Assembly: GCF_949628265.1 (NCBI RefSeq)
Contig: NC_088786.1
Location: 28,417,681-28,481,680 of the forward strand
DNA length: 64,000 nucleotides
Direction of reading: 5' to 3'
DNA from: Cloeon dipterum
Taxonomy: Eukaryota; Arthropoda; Insecta; Ephemeroptera; Baetidae
Shown here piece after piece: positions 37,189 through 49,200 of this stretch. A program made the position numbers and the translations under genes. Numbering within the stretch: position 1 is the first letter of the stretch; the number at the start of each line of letters is the position of its first letter. Under the pieces are notes generated by a model. That model made no database searches and had not been told where the DNA came from. It saw only the letters and a program-made list of their open reading frames with translations.

Positions 37189-38246
37189 ATGCAACGCTGG
37201 CCGAACAACATTTGCCGACGCCTGTCGACAGCCTCCTTGCTGACCAACGCTCGCCTCTTGCTCGCCAGGTTTCCCGGCGGAAGGGTCGACCTGAGCCAGG
37301 ACCAGCAAACGGGCATCGCCACCGTCCGACTTGACAGACCCGACAAAAAGAACGCCATCAGCGGTATGAGCCTGGTTTCAATATCACTCACACTATAGAA
37401 CCCAATGCTGCAACAAATTTGTTTTTCTCTGATATCTTTCAATTCATAATTTGGAATTTTCCTATATTTTACTTTCATTTTTCAATTTTATGCTAAGAAT
37501 AAAAAATTGTTTAAGATTTTTTGTTGCAACAGGTTATTTTAATAGAGCAAGTATAAGTGGAACTAAAAGTTTAAAAAAATCCAGGTCAGATTCTGCTGGA
37601 CCTGGAGGCGGTGGCAGATGCCCTGAGCGAGTGGTCTGGGGGCAAGGGGCTGCTGCTCCACGGCAGCGGCCACTTCTTCTGTTCTGGCGGAGACCTGGCC
37701 ATGTCCAAGGACACGTCAACCAACGAGGAAGGTCTGCTGCTCGCCCAGTTCGCGCAGCACGTGTTCACCAAGCTGAGGAGCCTGCCCCTGGTGTCTGCGG
37801 CCTTCGTGGAGGGGGCCGCTCTCGGGGGAGGGGCCGAACTGGCCACAGCCGCCTGCGACTGGCGGCTGCTCGCACCTACGGCCAAGTTAGGCTTCGTGCA
37901 CGTCAGAATGGGCTTGAGCCCCGGCTGGGGGGGCACGGCAGCCCTCTCAAGGCTCGTCGGCCCTTCGCGGGCGCTCGAGCTGATCACCTCGGGCCGCCTG
38001 GTGGCCTGCCAGGAGGCCATCGCCGTCGGCCTGGTCACCGACGAGGTTGACGACCTGGAAGCAGCCACCAGGTGGCTGCAGGCGCGCACCGCCGCCCCCG
38101 TGGAGGTGGTGCGCGCGTGTAAGGAGGCTGCCACAGGCGCGAGGGATGAGGCCGAGCTGCACGCCAAGCTCTGGGCCGGTGAGGCCAAGCTGGAAGCCTT
38201 GAGGAAAAGGGTGAAGCACCTGGCGCCCAAGGCGCAGAAAGACTAG
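37189..38246 (+). CDS. ECHDC1: Ethylmalonyl-CoA decarboxylase-like enoyl-CoA hydratase family protein (ECHDC1)
   Basis: Exons 37189-37363 and 37585-38246 join at a split Gly codon to give 278 residues. ECHDC1 is a crotonase-fold metabolite-repair enzyme that removes ethylmalonyl-CoA and methylmalonyl-CoA formed by side reactions of acetyl-CoA carboxylase. Family marks are FPGGRVDLSQ at the start of the domain, TVRLDRPDKKNAISG, the CoA/oxyanion loops FFCSGGDLAM and AALGGGAEL (about residues 137-144), and GLSPGWGGTAALSRLVG matching the human GIIPSWGGTTRL segment. The start chosen gives MQRWPNNICRRLSTASLL, Arg-rich without acids like a mitochondrial presequence, although the human enzyme is reported as cytosolic. 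An in-frame ATG at 37081 would add 36 residues. The second exon is strikingly GC-rich beside its AT-rich intron. Confidence 0.88.
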
Positions 38247-41200
38247 CAACTGAATTGTGTGATAAAATACAGCGGACTCTTTTATTCTCCCAGATTTTCA
38301 CATTTTCTGTTTTTATTCCATAGCGGATGAGTGTATGTATTCACACTTTTTTCACATGCACACGCACTGCTAGGCAGCGCGATTTACAATTTTTTTCGTT
38401 TACTTTTCTTTTAATTGTATACGTCTCATCGATTCTTGCTTTCGTGTACCACGTACTGCTTCAGAGGTTACATTATTATTTCATGCAGAGTGTGAATGCG
38501 TATGAATGCAGTGTCTATGGCTGGGACTTGCTTATTACATTATCATTATTTCAATTCTTGTAAAAATGGAAAAGAGCTATTTCACAGTTTATAGGCACAC
38601 TTTTGTTCATGCGTCTCATCACAAAACGTGCTTTTTCACGGATGCTTGGTTTGAATTTTCTTCCAAAAAGTTATTTATATTTATTTTTGCAAAATGAAGG
38701 CCAGAGAGCTGCTTCCGAGAGATTTGGATATTCGCCAAAAGAGCATTTACATCAAAGTGAGTTGTTGACATTTGCATTTTGTTTACAAGTGTGAGAATAA
38801 AATATATTTATATATCTCATATATCTGAATCACAAACTGAGTTCACTTTCTCTAAAGATCTAAAAAACCGCGAAGGGTGTACAAAATTGGGACAAGGGAT
38901 GAGAGGGCACAAGTTTGAACGCAAGGCCTTTGGGGTCTGCACTCTCTTGTTCCTTTTGTGTGTGTTGGTGTTTTTCGTTTTTGCAAAGATAGGGTGGCGG
39001 GGAACAAAGGGGTTGGGTTTGAACAAGGAATCTGCGAGAATGCGACAAGAAGTTTGATTTCGCAGCTTTGTTTGCGTCGCCCGCCGCGCTTTCGGTCGGG
39101 GGCGAGCGACGCTCGTTTGGCACTATATAAGTATGTATGTGTGTATGATTTACAAGAGTGTATGTGACATGTGGATATATAAGGTAATAGTAATTATATT
39201 ATCAATAATCGTACTAATGCGTAGCGTACTTAGAATAATAATGATAAGAGCATGCACTTACAAAACTAACATCACCAGAGTTCATCATCACCTGGGTTGT
39301 TTTTCGCCTCTGTGTGACCAAAGACAAGTTGCTTACTTAATTCTTATTGTACATAGTGTCAAGTGTATTATAAATGTTGCGTGTATGTGTTTCAAATGTA
39401 TGTGTATGTGTGTGTGTGTGTGTACTTCTACTAGAAAGAAAACTTACGCAGCTAAAAACGTTCATGCAAGATACACCATTTTTCCTGAAATCCGATTTCC
39501 GATTCTTTTTCGCTTCAGTGAGTTTTCAAATATGGAGTGAGTGTGAGACAGAACTAATTATAAAATTTCGTCCAGGAAGAGTTCTTTCGGATCTCGAAAG
39601 TAAAAGTGAGGAGAGAAATATATATGGAAAAACCGTGATGCAGTGTAATACGCGCGCTGACTAGTTTGAAGCCTTGTACATACAAATAAATTTCTTCTGC
39701 ACAGCTCACTGCCTTTGTCGTTTTTCTCACTTGGTTTAGTGGTTCCGTTACGCGTTCGCTTCGTTTTTGTATAATTAATCGCTACACACACAAACGCGTC
39801 TCTCGCGTGAACAATAATCGCGCGTCCATCTCATCGAGAGTTAACTATAAACACCAATGAACACCGTTGTGGTACTGTATCAATGTATATAAGAAGTGTG
39901 TGAATGTGTACACAGAATATAGATAGATCTACGGCCGCCGCCGTCACGCGCGCATCGAACCCTCCCGATTCTTGTTCGCAAAAATATCCGTCCCAACGAC
40001 AATTGTTTCGTGTAAATTTGTCCAAAAACTGTTTCTACTCTTTTGAGGTTCTCGCACGGGTGTGAGAGCCACGCGAGCAAAGTGCATCGCGTGTGCTTTT
40101 TTTATACCAACTGGAAAAGAGCGGCGTACAAAAATACAACAAGTTTCGCGCGTCTGCTTCGGTCTGCGTCGTCTGGCTTATCGTATAGTCGTTTAATTAT
40201 TAGTACATCGTGTATAAAAGGTTGATTAATTTGCTGACCACTCGCGCACTGCTTTCGTTTTCTTTTTCGGAGCAAAAATTGACTTCGACGTTTGCAACGC
40301 CTCTCTGCATCAGCACTATCGATTTCGAAACATTTTTTTTTAAGATTAGGAATGCTGCATGCACAACAAGAAGTATTATTACCAGCTAAAAGTAAATACG
40401 TGTCTAATCGCTAAGACGAAATATTGATTATTAAAAAAAGAAGGATTAAATACGCAATCAACCTTACCGAACGAATAACAGAGAGATTGAAATGAAATTG
40501 TAAAAACAAAACAGGGCCTGCCGACGCGAATGAGAATTTCGACATGGGGCCAAAACGCTGATTTGGCCTCTGTTTTCTTTCTGAATTTGGGAAAATTGCG
40601 TGGGTCTAAGTACAAAAATACGCTGGGTATTCGCTCGGCCGGCCGTGCGCGCACATGCATGGCTTTTACATCACAAATGGAGTTCGAAAAATAATAATCA
40701 AGTGTGTGTATAAAGGCACGTTGTGTATCATCATCACATTTGCATCCCACATAATTAGATTAGCCTCGACAATAAAATAAAAAACGACGAAAAAATCTAC
40801 TACGCTTTTAAATGTTTACGCATTTCCTACCGCTAACACTTCTCTCGCGTTTATTTTTATTTATGTACACAAAAGAGTGCGGCTGCCAGGCCCACAATTC
40901 AATAACTTATAAAATAATAACTTAATTATTTTGTACTCCAGGCCGGGACTGGCGGCCGCACTTGAACCCTCGCCGAGGTAGATTTTCATTCCTTTCCTTC
41001 TTACTTGCTTTTTTCGTACCCTCGCTAAACGCGAGGTTTATACTTCACCTTGTGTGTGTATGTATGTATGAGTGTGTGTACGTGTGAGGGGGGCGGCCTC
41101 TCAGAGGCCGAAAAATCGCAAATTATTATTTTATCCTCGCATCACCATTTGAACACAGCGCAAAAATACATTATTATTACTCAGCATAATAATATTATCA

Positions 41201-41871
41201 TCATCATCGTCGCGACGAGCACTAAAAACTACGCGTCAATTAAAAAAACGACAGCAGGAACTGACAAACTGCATTTGGCCAACAGCGCAGAGCCACTCAG
41301 CGTCGCCTTACAAAATAACCGTTCACAATCTATGAAAATGGCCAATTCAAAATATATATTAATAACGTGTATAAGTTCAGATGACCCACGGGGGAACGCG
41401 GCTCAACTCTTGGTCAAAAAATATTGCTATTGCGTGTGGAACGAGACTGAGGTAGTTTCTTGACTCGCAAGGAAATCACTGTTTGTGAAAAGATTGCTCT
41501 TCCCTATACTGTGCTAAATTACTTCTCCAGGGAACTCGGCGCGCGTTCAGTACCTTCCATACATAAAATGACCTCCCGACCTGATGCGAGAGGTAAAGTG
41601 ACAGCAAAAAATGCTTCCAAAATGAAAATTTTCAATTGAACTCATCAGTTTGATTTTTGAGTGCACAATGGAAGTTGCTGAAGCGTTAGGGTCCGCTGGG
41701 GAGATATGGGCGATGCCAAATATTGGCAAATTGCGACGTTTGAACAATTGGACTGATCCAATGTAAATAGTTGTTTTGTGAAAAAGTGAGAGTCGAGCCG
41801 CGGCGCCCAGGGAAGGAAATGCAGCGCGTTGGCAGCAGAAGCGAGTGGCTCTGGGAATGTGGTCACCTCTG
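38247..41871. other. Convergent 3' region of ECHDC1 and the PLAG-family gene
   Basis: A 3.6-kb stretch without a recognisable gene. AATAAA at 38796-38801 (+) may end ECHDC1; a reverse-strand AATAAA at 40855-40850 may end the PLAG-family transcript, giving it a 3' untranslated region of about 1 kb. TG-rich microsatellites lie at about 39400-39423 and 41051-41086. Open frames are short and unlike any family I know. Confidence 0.4.
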
Positions 41872-44800
41872 CTAGTGCGGGGGGTTGGGGGGCGGGGGCG
41901 GTGGAGGCGGCTCTTGCGGTTGGAAAGCTTGGCTAAAGCCAGGCAGCGGTCGCGGCTGGTTCTCCATCAGCACCAGTCTGCTGCTTTCGTCCACGCTGAG
42001 GCTCTCGATCAGGGTGAGCGGGTCCTCGAGGCCCTGCTGGTTTGGCTCGGCCAGTCGGAAGAGGTCCTCGACGCCGTCGTCCTCCTCCATCTTGATGCCC
42101 AGCTCTGGGTAGAAGGGAAACTGCTGCTGCGGCTCGGCTACCGGCACCACGTCCTCTTCCTCCTCCTCCTCCTCTTCCACCACCGGGGCAGGAGGGTGCT
42201 CCTCTTCCTTGCGGGGCCGTCGCGGCCGCTGCTGCAGCCCTGACGGACCCGGCTGGCTCCAGTCCTGCTCCTGAGGCTGCGCTGACGGCTTTGGCTTGCG
42301 GCCTGCGTGGCTCTTTTTGATGTGCCGCACCAAATGATCCTTACGGCCAAAACGCTGCGGGCAGAACTGGCACAAGAAGTCGCGTTTGCCGGTGTGCACC
42401 ACCTGAAAAACAAATTTAGCATCAGCATTGAAAATCATTTAATGTTGCTTTGAATGATAATTTCTCAGATTAACATTCAAGCTAAAGGCAGGATGTAGAT
42501 TCTCAAATTCATATGATCGATCAGTCCCTGCAAGAAGTCCAAAATTGTTAAAAATTTACTTCACTCAATAGAAGGCTTAAAAATATAATATAAAAAATAA
42601 ACTTCTTCCAGCACAATGCAAAATTTTTAGCAAACTGAATTAAGTCCTCTGAGACCAACTCACTTCTACTTTTGTTTATTAAAAGCTTTCAATCCAGACA
42701 CAGTAACATAAATATTAGGAATTATTATAAAAATTCTTCCAAATTCACATTATAACTTTAAGGTCAATAAAAAGCTCCCAATTGATAAACCAGTTAAATT
42801 ATACTGACCAAATGTCTCTTGACGTCTTTGCGTGTGAAGAAACGTCGCTCGCAATGCTCGCACTGGAATTTTTTCTCACTGGGGCTCTTGACGGTGCGCG
42901 AGCCGGCGTGCACCTTGAGGTGGTAAAGGATCTCCTCCCTGGTGCCAAAAGAGCGGCCACACATTGCGCACTCCAGTCCGCCTTCCTCGGCAGAATGAAC
43001 AGCCATGTGCTTTCGAAAGCTCAGCACGGAGTTGTATTCTTTCCGGCACCCTTCCTTGTCGCACCGGTACACTTTCTTGTCGGGATTGTGCACCTGAAAG
43101 CAATAATGCGCAATACTTAAAAATCTCTCTTAACTAAGCTTAAATAATCATACTACTAGAGGAAAGAAAGGATATAAAGATAGATTAGATTGCGTCTGGT
43201 TTATTTAGGGGAAAAAACAAAAGAGAGCAAATCAGGCAAATTGTTGAGACTTTTGAGCGACGCACATAGTGTCCAAAGCAGTCTTAATAGCATAATAAAG
43301 CTTTATTGAAAAAATGTCTAATTTGTTGGTGATTTTCCATCCGGAAATTCAATTTTTCAGATGTTTTAATTTTCTATCAAAAGTAGGCCTTTGAACCTAT
43401 TGGCTCTTGGCTCTATAGATTAAAGTGAGGAAAATATGATTGGATTTGATAATTGTTTTGACCGTTTTAGTAACTCGAAATTAACGATGGAAAGCTATAA
43501 AAAAGCCGGCCTAAAATCACCTGAATTTTATTTTTTTAATTGCATATCAGCCAATTTTTCGGGAATGTTTGACTGAGTCGAGTTTAATTAAATTATTATA
43601 CGATATACATGTGTGGTTGTTTTATGGTGTCAGTGTTTTAAATTTGTGTGAAATTATTTCTTCTTTAACATTTCTAAGCCACCCATTCTTGTTCATTGGA
43701 GTAGCCATAGTAAAACTAATTTAATAAATCAATATTTTATTTCATTAATATATAGATATTATTAATTCTTCCATCCTTTTCTTAGTTACACAGAGCTTTG
43801 AGAAACATTTTCCAAATCAGATTTATTTTTATTAAAATTATATGGAATTTACAACTGAATAAACCTAAATTTAACCTAAGAGCTCTGGTTAGAAGCATTA
43901 ACCGTGCTTAGAAATTGCAAGATATAATTTACATGACAAACACTCCAGTAATATAGCAACAAAACCAAAATTTGTTGTCTCCTTGAATCCCAGACCTACA
44001 TTTGATAATTTTTTGTAAGCTTCTGAAAAACAAACTGGCTTTAAACGGCACTAAATTTATCAAATTTTTCCAAACCGATTAGTCGTACCTTAATTGACAG
44101 GAATTTTCTAAAGGGTTTAAATTTTAATCAAGCCATCATTTTGTTAGATCCTATTACCTTGGAGTGATTTTTGAGGTGGTCTTTGCGGTGGAAGCTGCGC
44201 TCGCAGAATTGACACTGGTGTTTCCGCTCGGTGGTGTGGATGAGGAGGTGACGCATCAGCTTGAACTTGGAGGAGAAGGCCTTGGAGCACTCGTTGCAGG
44301 CGAACGGCCGCTCGCCCGTGTGCGAATACATGTGCTGGAACAGCTTGCCCGGACTGCTGAAGGCCTTCTCGCAGCGGCCACACTGGTGTGCCTTGGCCGT
44401 CGGCGTGCCCCCCTCGGCCCGTACCGCCGAGCGAGTCTTTCGCCGCCCGCCAACCGCAGAGCCCCCCGAAGCGACAGCCCCCTGCGCGACACCGCTGCCT
44501 AGGCCGACGACGGCCGGACACTTGTGCCCCTCCAACTCCTGCGGCGACGAGAATCGCGCCCCGCACTGCGCGCACGCCCGAGGCCGCAGCTGCCGCCGCC
44601 CGTCCGCCTCCTCAGAGGCCACTTCAGCAGCTGCAACCAAATTCCGTCAGCCAGGATCAATCACTACGTCAAATTATCTACTGCATGCAGTTCTGATAAC
44701 TATTTACTTCGTTAGGCAGCAGCGTATCACAAGATTTTGGTAGGAGCCTTACTAATAGAATTGTAGGGCGATTTTCAATTTTCAATTCTGCTGTAGTACA

Positions 44801-45285
44801 AGTGCAGAGTTTTAATTGCAATTATTTCAGTATAACTTCATCAAGCTACTGAGAAAGTTAATTTTAGACAAGGATTTCAGTTAAATAATTAATCTGAATT
44901 AAGAGTTCAAATTCTAGGCTAAATTTTCAACCTGGAATGCAAAACTTACAAATTGATATTTTCAAGCCAGATGGTATTCCTTCTGGACGCCACCTTTGAC
45001 ACTTCTGACAGTCTCAAAAGCAGGAGTTGGCTATTGAACTAACACCCACAAACTAACATCTGCATTCATCGTGCATGTCAGACTGCCATTTAAAGATTAT
45101 CACAAGGCTCAGCGCGAAATATTTTCATCTGATAAGATTATGAGAGCGCAGTCGTCTGCGAATGCCTCCAAATTCAGGATGACCCTGGGGGGCTATGGAA
45201 CGTTTCCACTGAATTGACAACGCGTGCAAGGAGTGTTTCGAGGTTGGGACTGACCTGTCTGCTTGGTTGGTGCCTTTGTACCCAT
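41872..45285 (-). CDS. PLAG-family C2H2 zinc-finger transcription factor
   Basis: Four coding exons, 45285-45255, 44630-44158, 43093-42809 and 42402-41872, join in phase to 439 residues. There is one degenerate C2HC finger (CAQCGARF), then seven C2H2 fingers in the spacing of vertebrate PLAG1/PLAGL2. Diagnostic pieces are [31 protein letters not shown] and [20 protein letters not shown], near-identical to PLAG1. PLAG proteins are nuclear DNA-binding activators that control growth genes. The C-terminal 140 residues are a Pro/Gln-rich tail with an eight-Glu run and a final poly-Pro stretch, probably for activation. Fingers 4 and 7 are each cut by an intron exactly between their two zinc-binding histidines. 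A 5' noncoding exon is likely, ending at 45366 with donor GTAAGT; the first coding exon would begin after the acceptor at 45306-45305. Family assignment is strong; one-to-one orthology is not tested. Confidence 0.9.
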
Positions 45286-46252
45286 GCTGCTGGCATATTA
45301 GAATCTGAAAAGGGAGGCGAGACTGAGATTTAAGCGAGTCACATGTGCTGAAGGCCTTGACTTACCTGGGCGACGGGGACTGACGAATGGTGTGCCTTCG
45401 GTTGACTAAGGGCCTGCGAATCAATCATGACTGGTTAGTTTAGGGTCTAAAGATGCGTTCGGGACCACTTTCACGCGGCGACACGCGAAAACGGGCCCGT
45501 TTGAGGACCAAATACGTGCGTGACCCTCACGTACGGGTTGGCCTGCAAATGACCGTTTTCTGAATTTTCGACCAACTCAGGCCACCAAATCGTACCTTGG
45601 GAGTAAAAAGCAGTGCCTTGGGTGCTATTTCCACGACGGAAGACAGCAAATCATAGCACTGGTTGACTAAATTTCGCGAAAACATGCAGAACCGTCCATT
45701 TTTAAATGTCCATCGTGTTTGTTTTGGTAGCAACTCAATCAGGCACGCGTCACCCTTCGGTCCACCTCTAAGTATTTCCCACCTCTGGCAACAAGCATCT
45801 AACTTGACATAATAAATTTCCTAATGACTTAAAAATATTTTTCAAACTATTTGTTTTGTTTAATATGCTCAGAATATTGCAAAATAAATCAATTTTAACT
45901 ATATTATTTCTCTTGGGTTGGTTTCCCTGTTTTTATTACGCATCGCGGGAAATAAGTTTAAATCATTAGAAACGAGATGACTCTCACTCAATTGTAGTTA
46001 ATTTAATTGAGTTTACCATTCAATTAGTACAGTAGATAGAAAGATGGTGTGAAACCAATGAAAAAGGCTCAAAAAGGGAATATTTTAAAATTTAACTTCA
46101 TGATGTTGGTAGCGCCCCATCGCAACCCGAAGTTCGACCTTGCGATTGGCCAGCATATTGAATTTCAAGATGGATCCTTTCTTACATTTCTTGTCTTTGT
46201 GAGACCTGTCAGATTTCAACTAGGTGTCGGCATGGAGTAGACTGTGGACACG
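45286..46252. promoter_or_regulatory. Divergent promoter region, PLAG-family gene and WDR44
   Basis: 967 bp between start codons, the shortest head-to-head spacing in the window. It includes the PLAG-family noncoding leader exon (running up from 45366) and a GC-richer core at about 45450-45770. The WDR44 leader is probably at the right end, where the sequence before its ATG shows no acceptor. No TATA box was recognised. Confidence 0.4.
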
Positions 46253-49200
46253 ATGGCCGACGCCTCGTCCAACAGCGACTCGGAGGAATTCTTTGATGCA
46301 GAGGACAACACTCCTCACCGCAGCAGCAGGTGCTGTTTTTCGTTTTAAATGCGTGCAATCTTGCATTTTCTCTATCACCTGTCTCCACCCACTGGCAAGA
46401 AACCAACAGGGGAAAATTATTTTTCCTTGATGATTCAACATCACTTTTATTATTTTATATGATTTGAAAAAATTCGCCAACAAATTTTTTAGCATCCTCC
46501 ACTCTTTATTTAGCCTGACAATTTATCAGCAGAATATTCAAGTGACAAACTTCACTAATGTAATTATTATTGTCCTTGAATAATTGCAAATTACTTTTTT
46601 ACGCACAAACATAATAGATACAGGACCACGTCTATTATTTGAAATTAGGCATATTATTATTATTATTGGAGCTTGCATTATATTGCCAAGTAAAGTAGCA
46701 ACTTTTTGTGCTCACAGAATGGACAAACCATTTTGAAATAATCTCCAATGACTTAATACATTTGAAAGCCTTATCAAAACTTTTATTGAGATGATTATCT
46801 TTTGTGTGTAGGAGAAGTCGGGCGAGCCTCAACAAGCAACAGGCCGCGTCAGCTGCTGCAGCGCTTGATGCAGCAAGTGCCAAATCAGCGCCCACTGAAG
46901 AGGAAACTGTAAGTATTTTCAACTAAGCCTAATAATTTCTGTCAATAAAGCTGTATATGTATTTTTTAAACTTTCAGCCAGCGCAGTTGCTTGAAGTGAG
47001 TAAGGCCAATGTGCCAGGTTCAGAGGACTCGACACCTTCTGACGTGCCTGATGGAACTGTGAGCAAAGTTTTAAAATTTTTATGCTGCTCAAAACCTGAT
47101 TTAATCTGGAAACCATTATTTATTATTTTTTCTTAAATATTTACTTAGCATTGTGCAAGATAAATAGCATTCCTTATCAAATAATACATTTTAATATTTC
47201 AGAGCTCAAGAAAAGAGCTGTTGACGCTTCCTATTGCTCCAGCTACAGTCGGAGACAAAGAGGATGAGATTGTATGACCAGCGTAACACTGTTTGGAGAC
47301 AGTTCATAATATCATATCGATCCTTTTAGAAATCCAAGCTGGAGGAAACCGAGACCCGGCGAAGACGAGTTCAGGAGCTGCGCCAGCGCCTCACAACTGA
47401 TGAGGACTTGCAGGCCACAGCGGCTGCAGGCTCTCCCCAGGGCTCTGGCGCTTCATCTGTTGACAACATGTACCTGACAGGAAGGGCGTCAGTCCAGTCT
47501 GCCCCATCCACTTCTCACCCCTTCCGAATCATTGATACCACAGATTCGGTCAGTCTGAGCTCTATCGGTCGTGGCGGCCTCCTCCTCTCTCAATTTAAAG
47601 CTGACTCTATCCGTGAGTATTTTTTCAAATGCATAATATAATGCCGTTTTTGTTTATGGAGTAAAACTAAATGTGTATCAAATCAATTCTAGATGTTACA
47701 AATTAGTTAAAATTTAACCAAAGAAAAAGTATACCCGCAATGAGTCATGTTTTATGGGTTTTATGAAAGACAAGAAAATTATTATCTATGGAACAACTTG
47801 TCGTCAAATCTGTGTGCGAACAAATCTGTGTATTCAAACAAATAGTTGATATTGATTACAGAATTCATTCAGTATTGACTGATTATTTTCCCTCTGTTAC
47901 CAAAACAAAACAAATAAGATATTTTTTTTGTTCTGAATGTGGGGTTGAATGGGGCACAGTTGCTCCGCTGGTCCGCAGTAAAATACTTTTGAATCTAATT
48001 TTTGAGGGACCATATTTTCTGTCGGCAAAATTATACAGATACCACTGTCCACATGTTTTGAAGTATGCTAACTTTAAAATGACATTGTCTTTTTAGCTGT
48101 GGTGATGTCGATGGGTTCATCTCAGGGTCTCCAGGAGCCAGATGTGATCGCCAGCACAAAAGGAGCGGTGCCTGTGGCGCCTCCTCGCCGCAAGAAACGC
48201 CAGCCGAAGCCACCAAGTGCCGTAAGACCGAGCGAGGAGCAGGTGAAGGAGGCCGGATCTCCACCACTGCCCTCGCCGGCCAGTACGCTGGCCACCCTTG
48301 CGGAGGAATGGGAGCGCAGCCTGGACCTGAAGGCAGCGGTCAAGGGCCAGTACGTGGTCAAGCCACAAGACACGGCCACTTCCAGAGCTGAGCCGTCCCC
48401 ACCGCCCTCCTCACCTGCGTCGCCACTCGCAACCACCGCATCTGCAGCCTCCGCCGCCGCGTCCTCAACCGCCCCCATGCCGCCCCACTCGTCCTCTTGC
48501 TCCTCGGGCTTCAGTTCCGCTTGCTCCAGCCTTCCTAGATCAGCACGTCCCAGTCCCAGGAACTCCAAGGAGAGAAATGGCGTTGCTGGCATCAAGGCTG
48601 AGGATCTTGGCGTCAGGACAAGGACTGACTCTGGCAAACAGCTTACTGACTTGGTAAATTAATTTTAAAAGTTGTATTTGAGAGATATTTCTCAATCAAA
48701 TTCAAGGTCGATTATGAGCATAATGACAATTTTTGCTATTATTGGCAACGTGAAACCTTGTGTCATGCTTCCTAGCTGCCAAATTAAACTATAGATTTTA
48801 ACATATTAAAGAAACAAATAAAAATTAGGTTTCTTGTGACTAACTAAATTGTCTGACCTATTACATACATCATCACTTGAGAACAAATTAAATTTGAGTA
48901 ATCCTTCTATGTAGCACAAATAAATGGATGCACTTTGTGACTTAATCTTCCAACAGTTTCAACTACTATGAACTGAAGCCGACTTTGAAATTAACAGCAA
49001 ATTATTTCCAGGAAATACTTGAACAAGTGACGGTGCTGAACTTAGACACGGGCGAACGGGTGCCACTCTCTATCGCCGAAGACAAGCTACCTCAGTGCAT
49101 CAACCCACTGTCTCTGCACATTATGCGCTTGACCTCAGAATATGTCAGCAATTCGAGTTTGGAAAAGGAGCGCGAGAGCGATGAAGAAAGCATCATGAGT

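Noticed and set aside
37451-38050. Open frame of 199 codons overlapping ECHDC1 exon 2
   Set aside because: A different frame over a GC-rich real exon, composed of Arg/Gly/Pro runs. The ECHDC1 frame has clear homology and splice phase.
45358-45380. CTTACCTGGGCG resembling the 5' end of U1 snRNA
   Set aside because: It is the reverse complement of a splice donor (CCCAG|GTAAG) of the PLAG-family 5' noncoding exon. No U1 body follows.
47788-48096. 102-codon open frame within WDR44 intron 5
   Set aside because: It ends at the splice acceptor before exon 6, is AT-rich and has no homology. The flanking exons join in phase without it.
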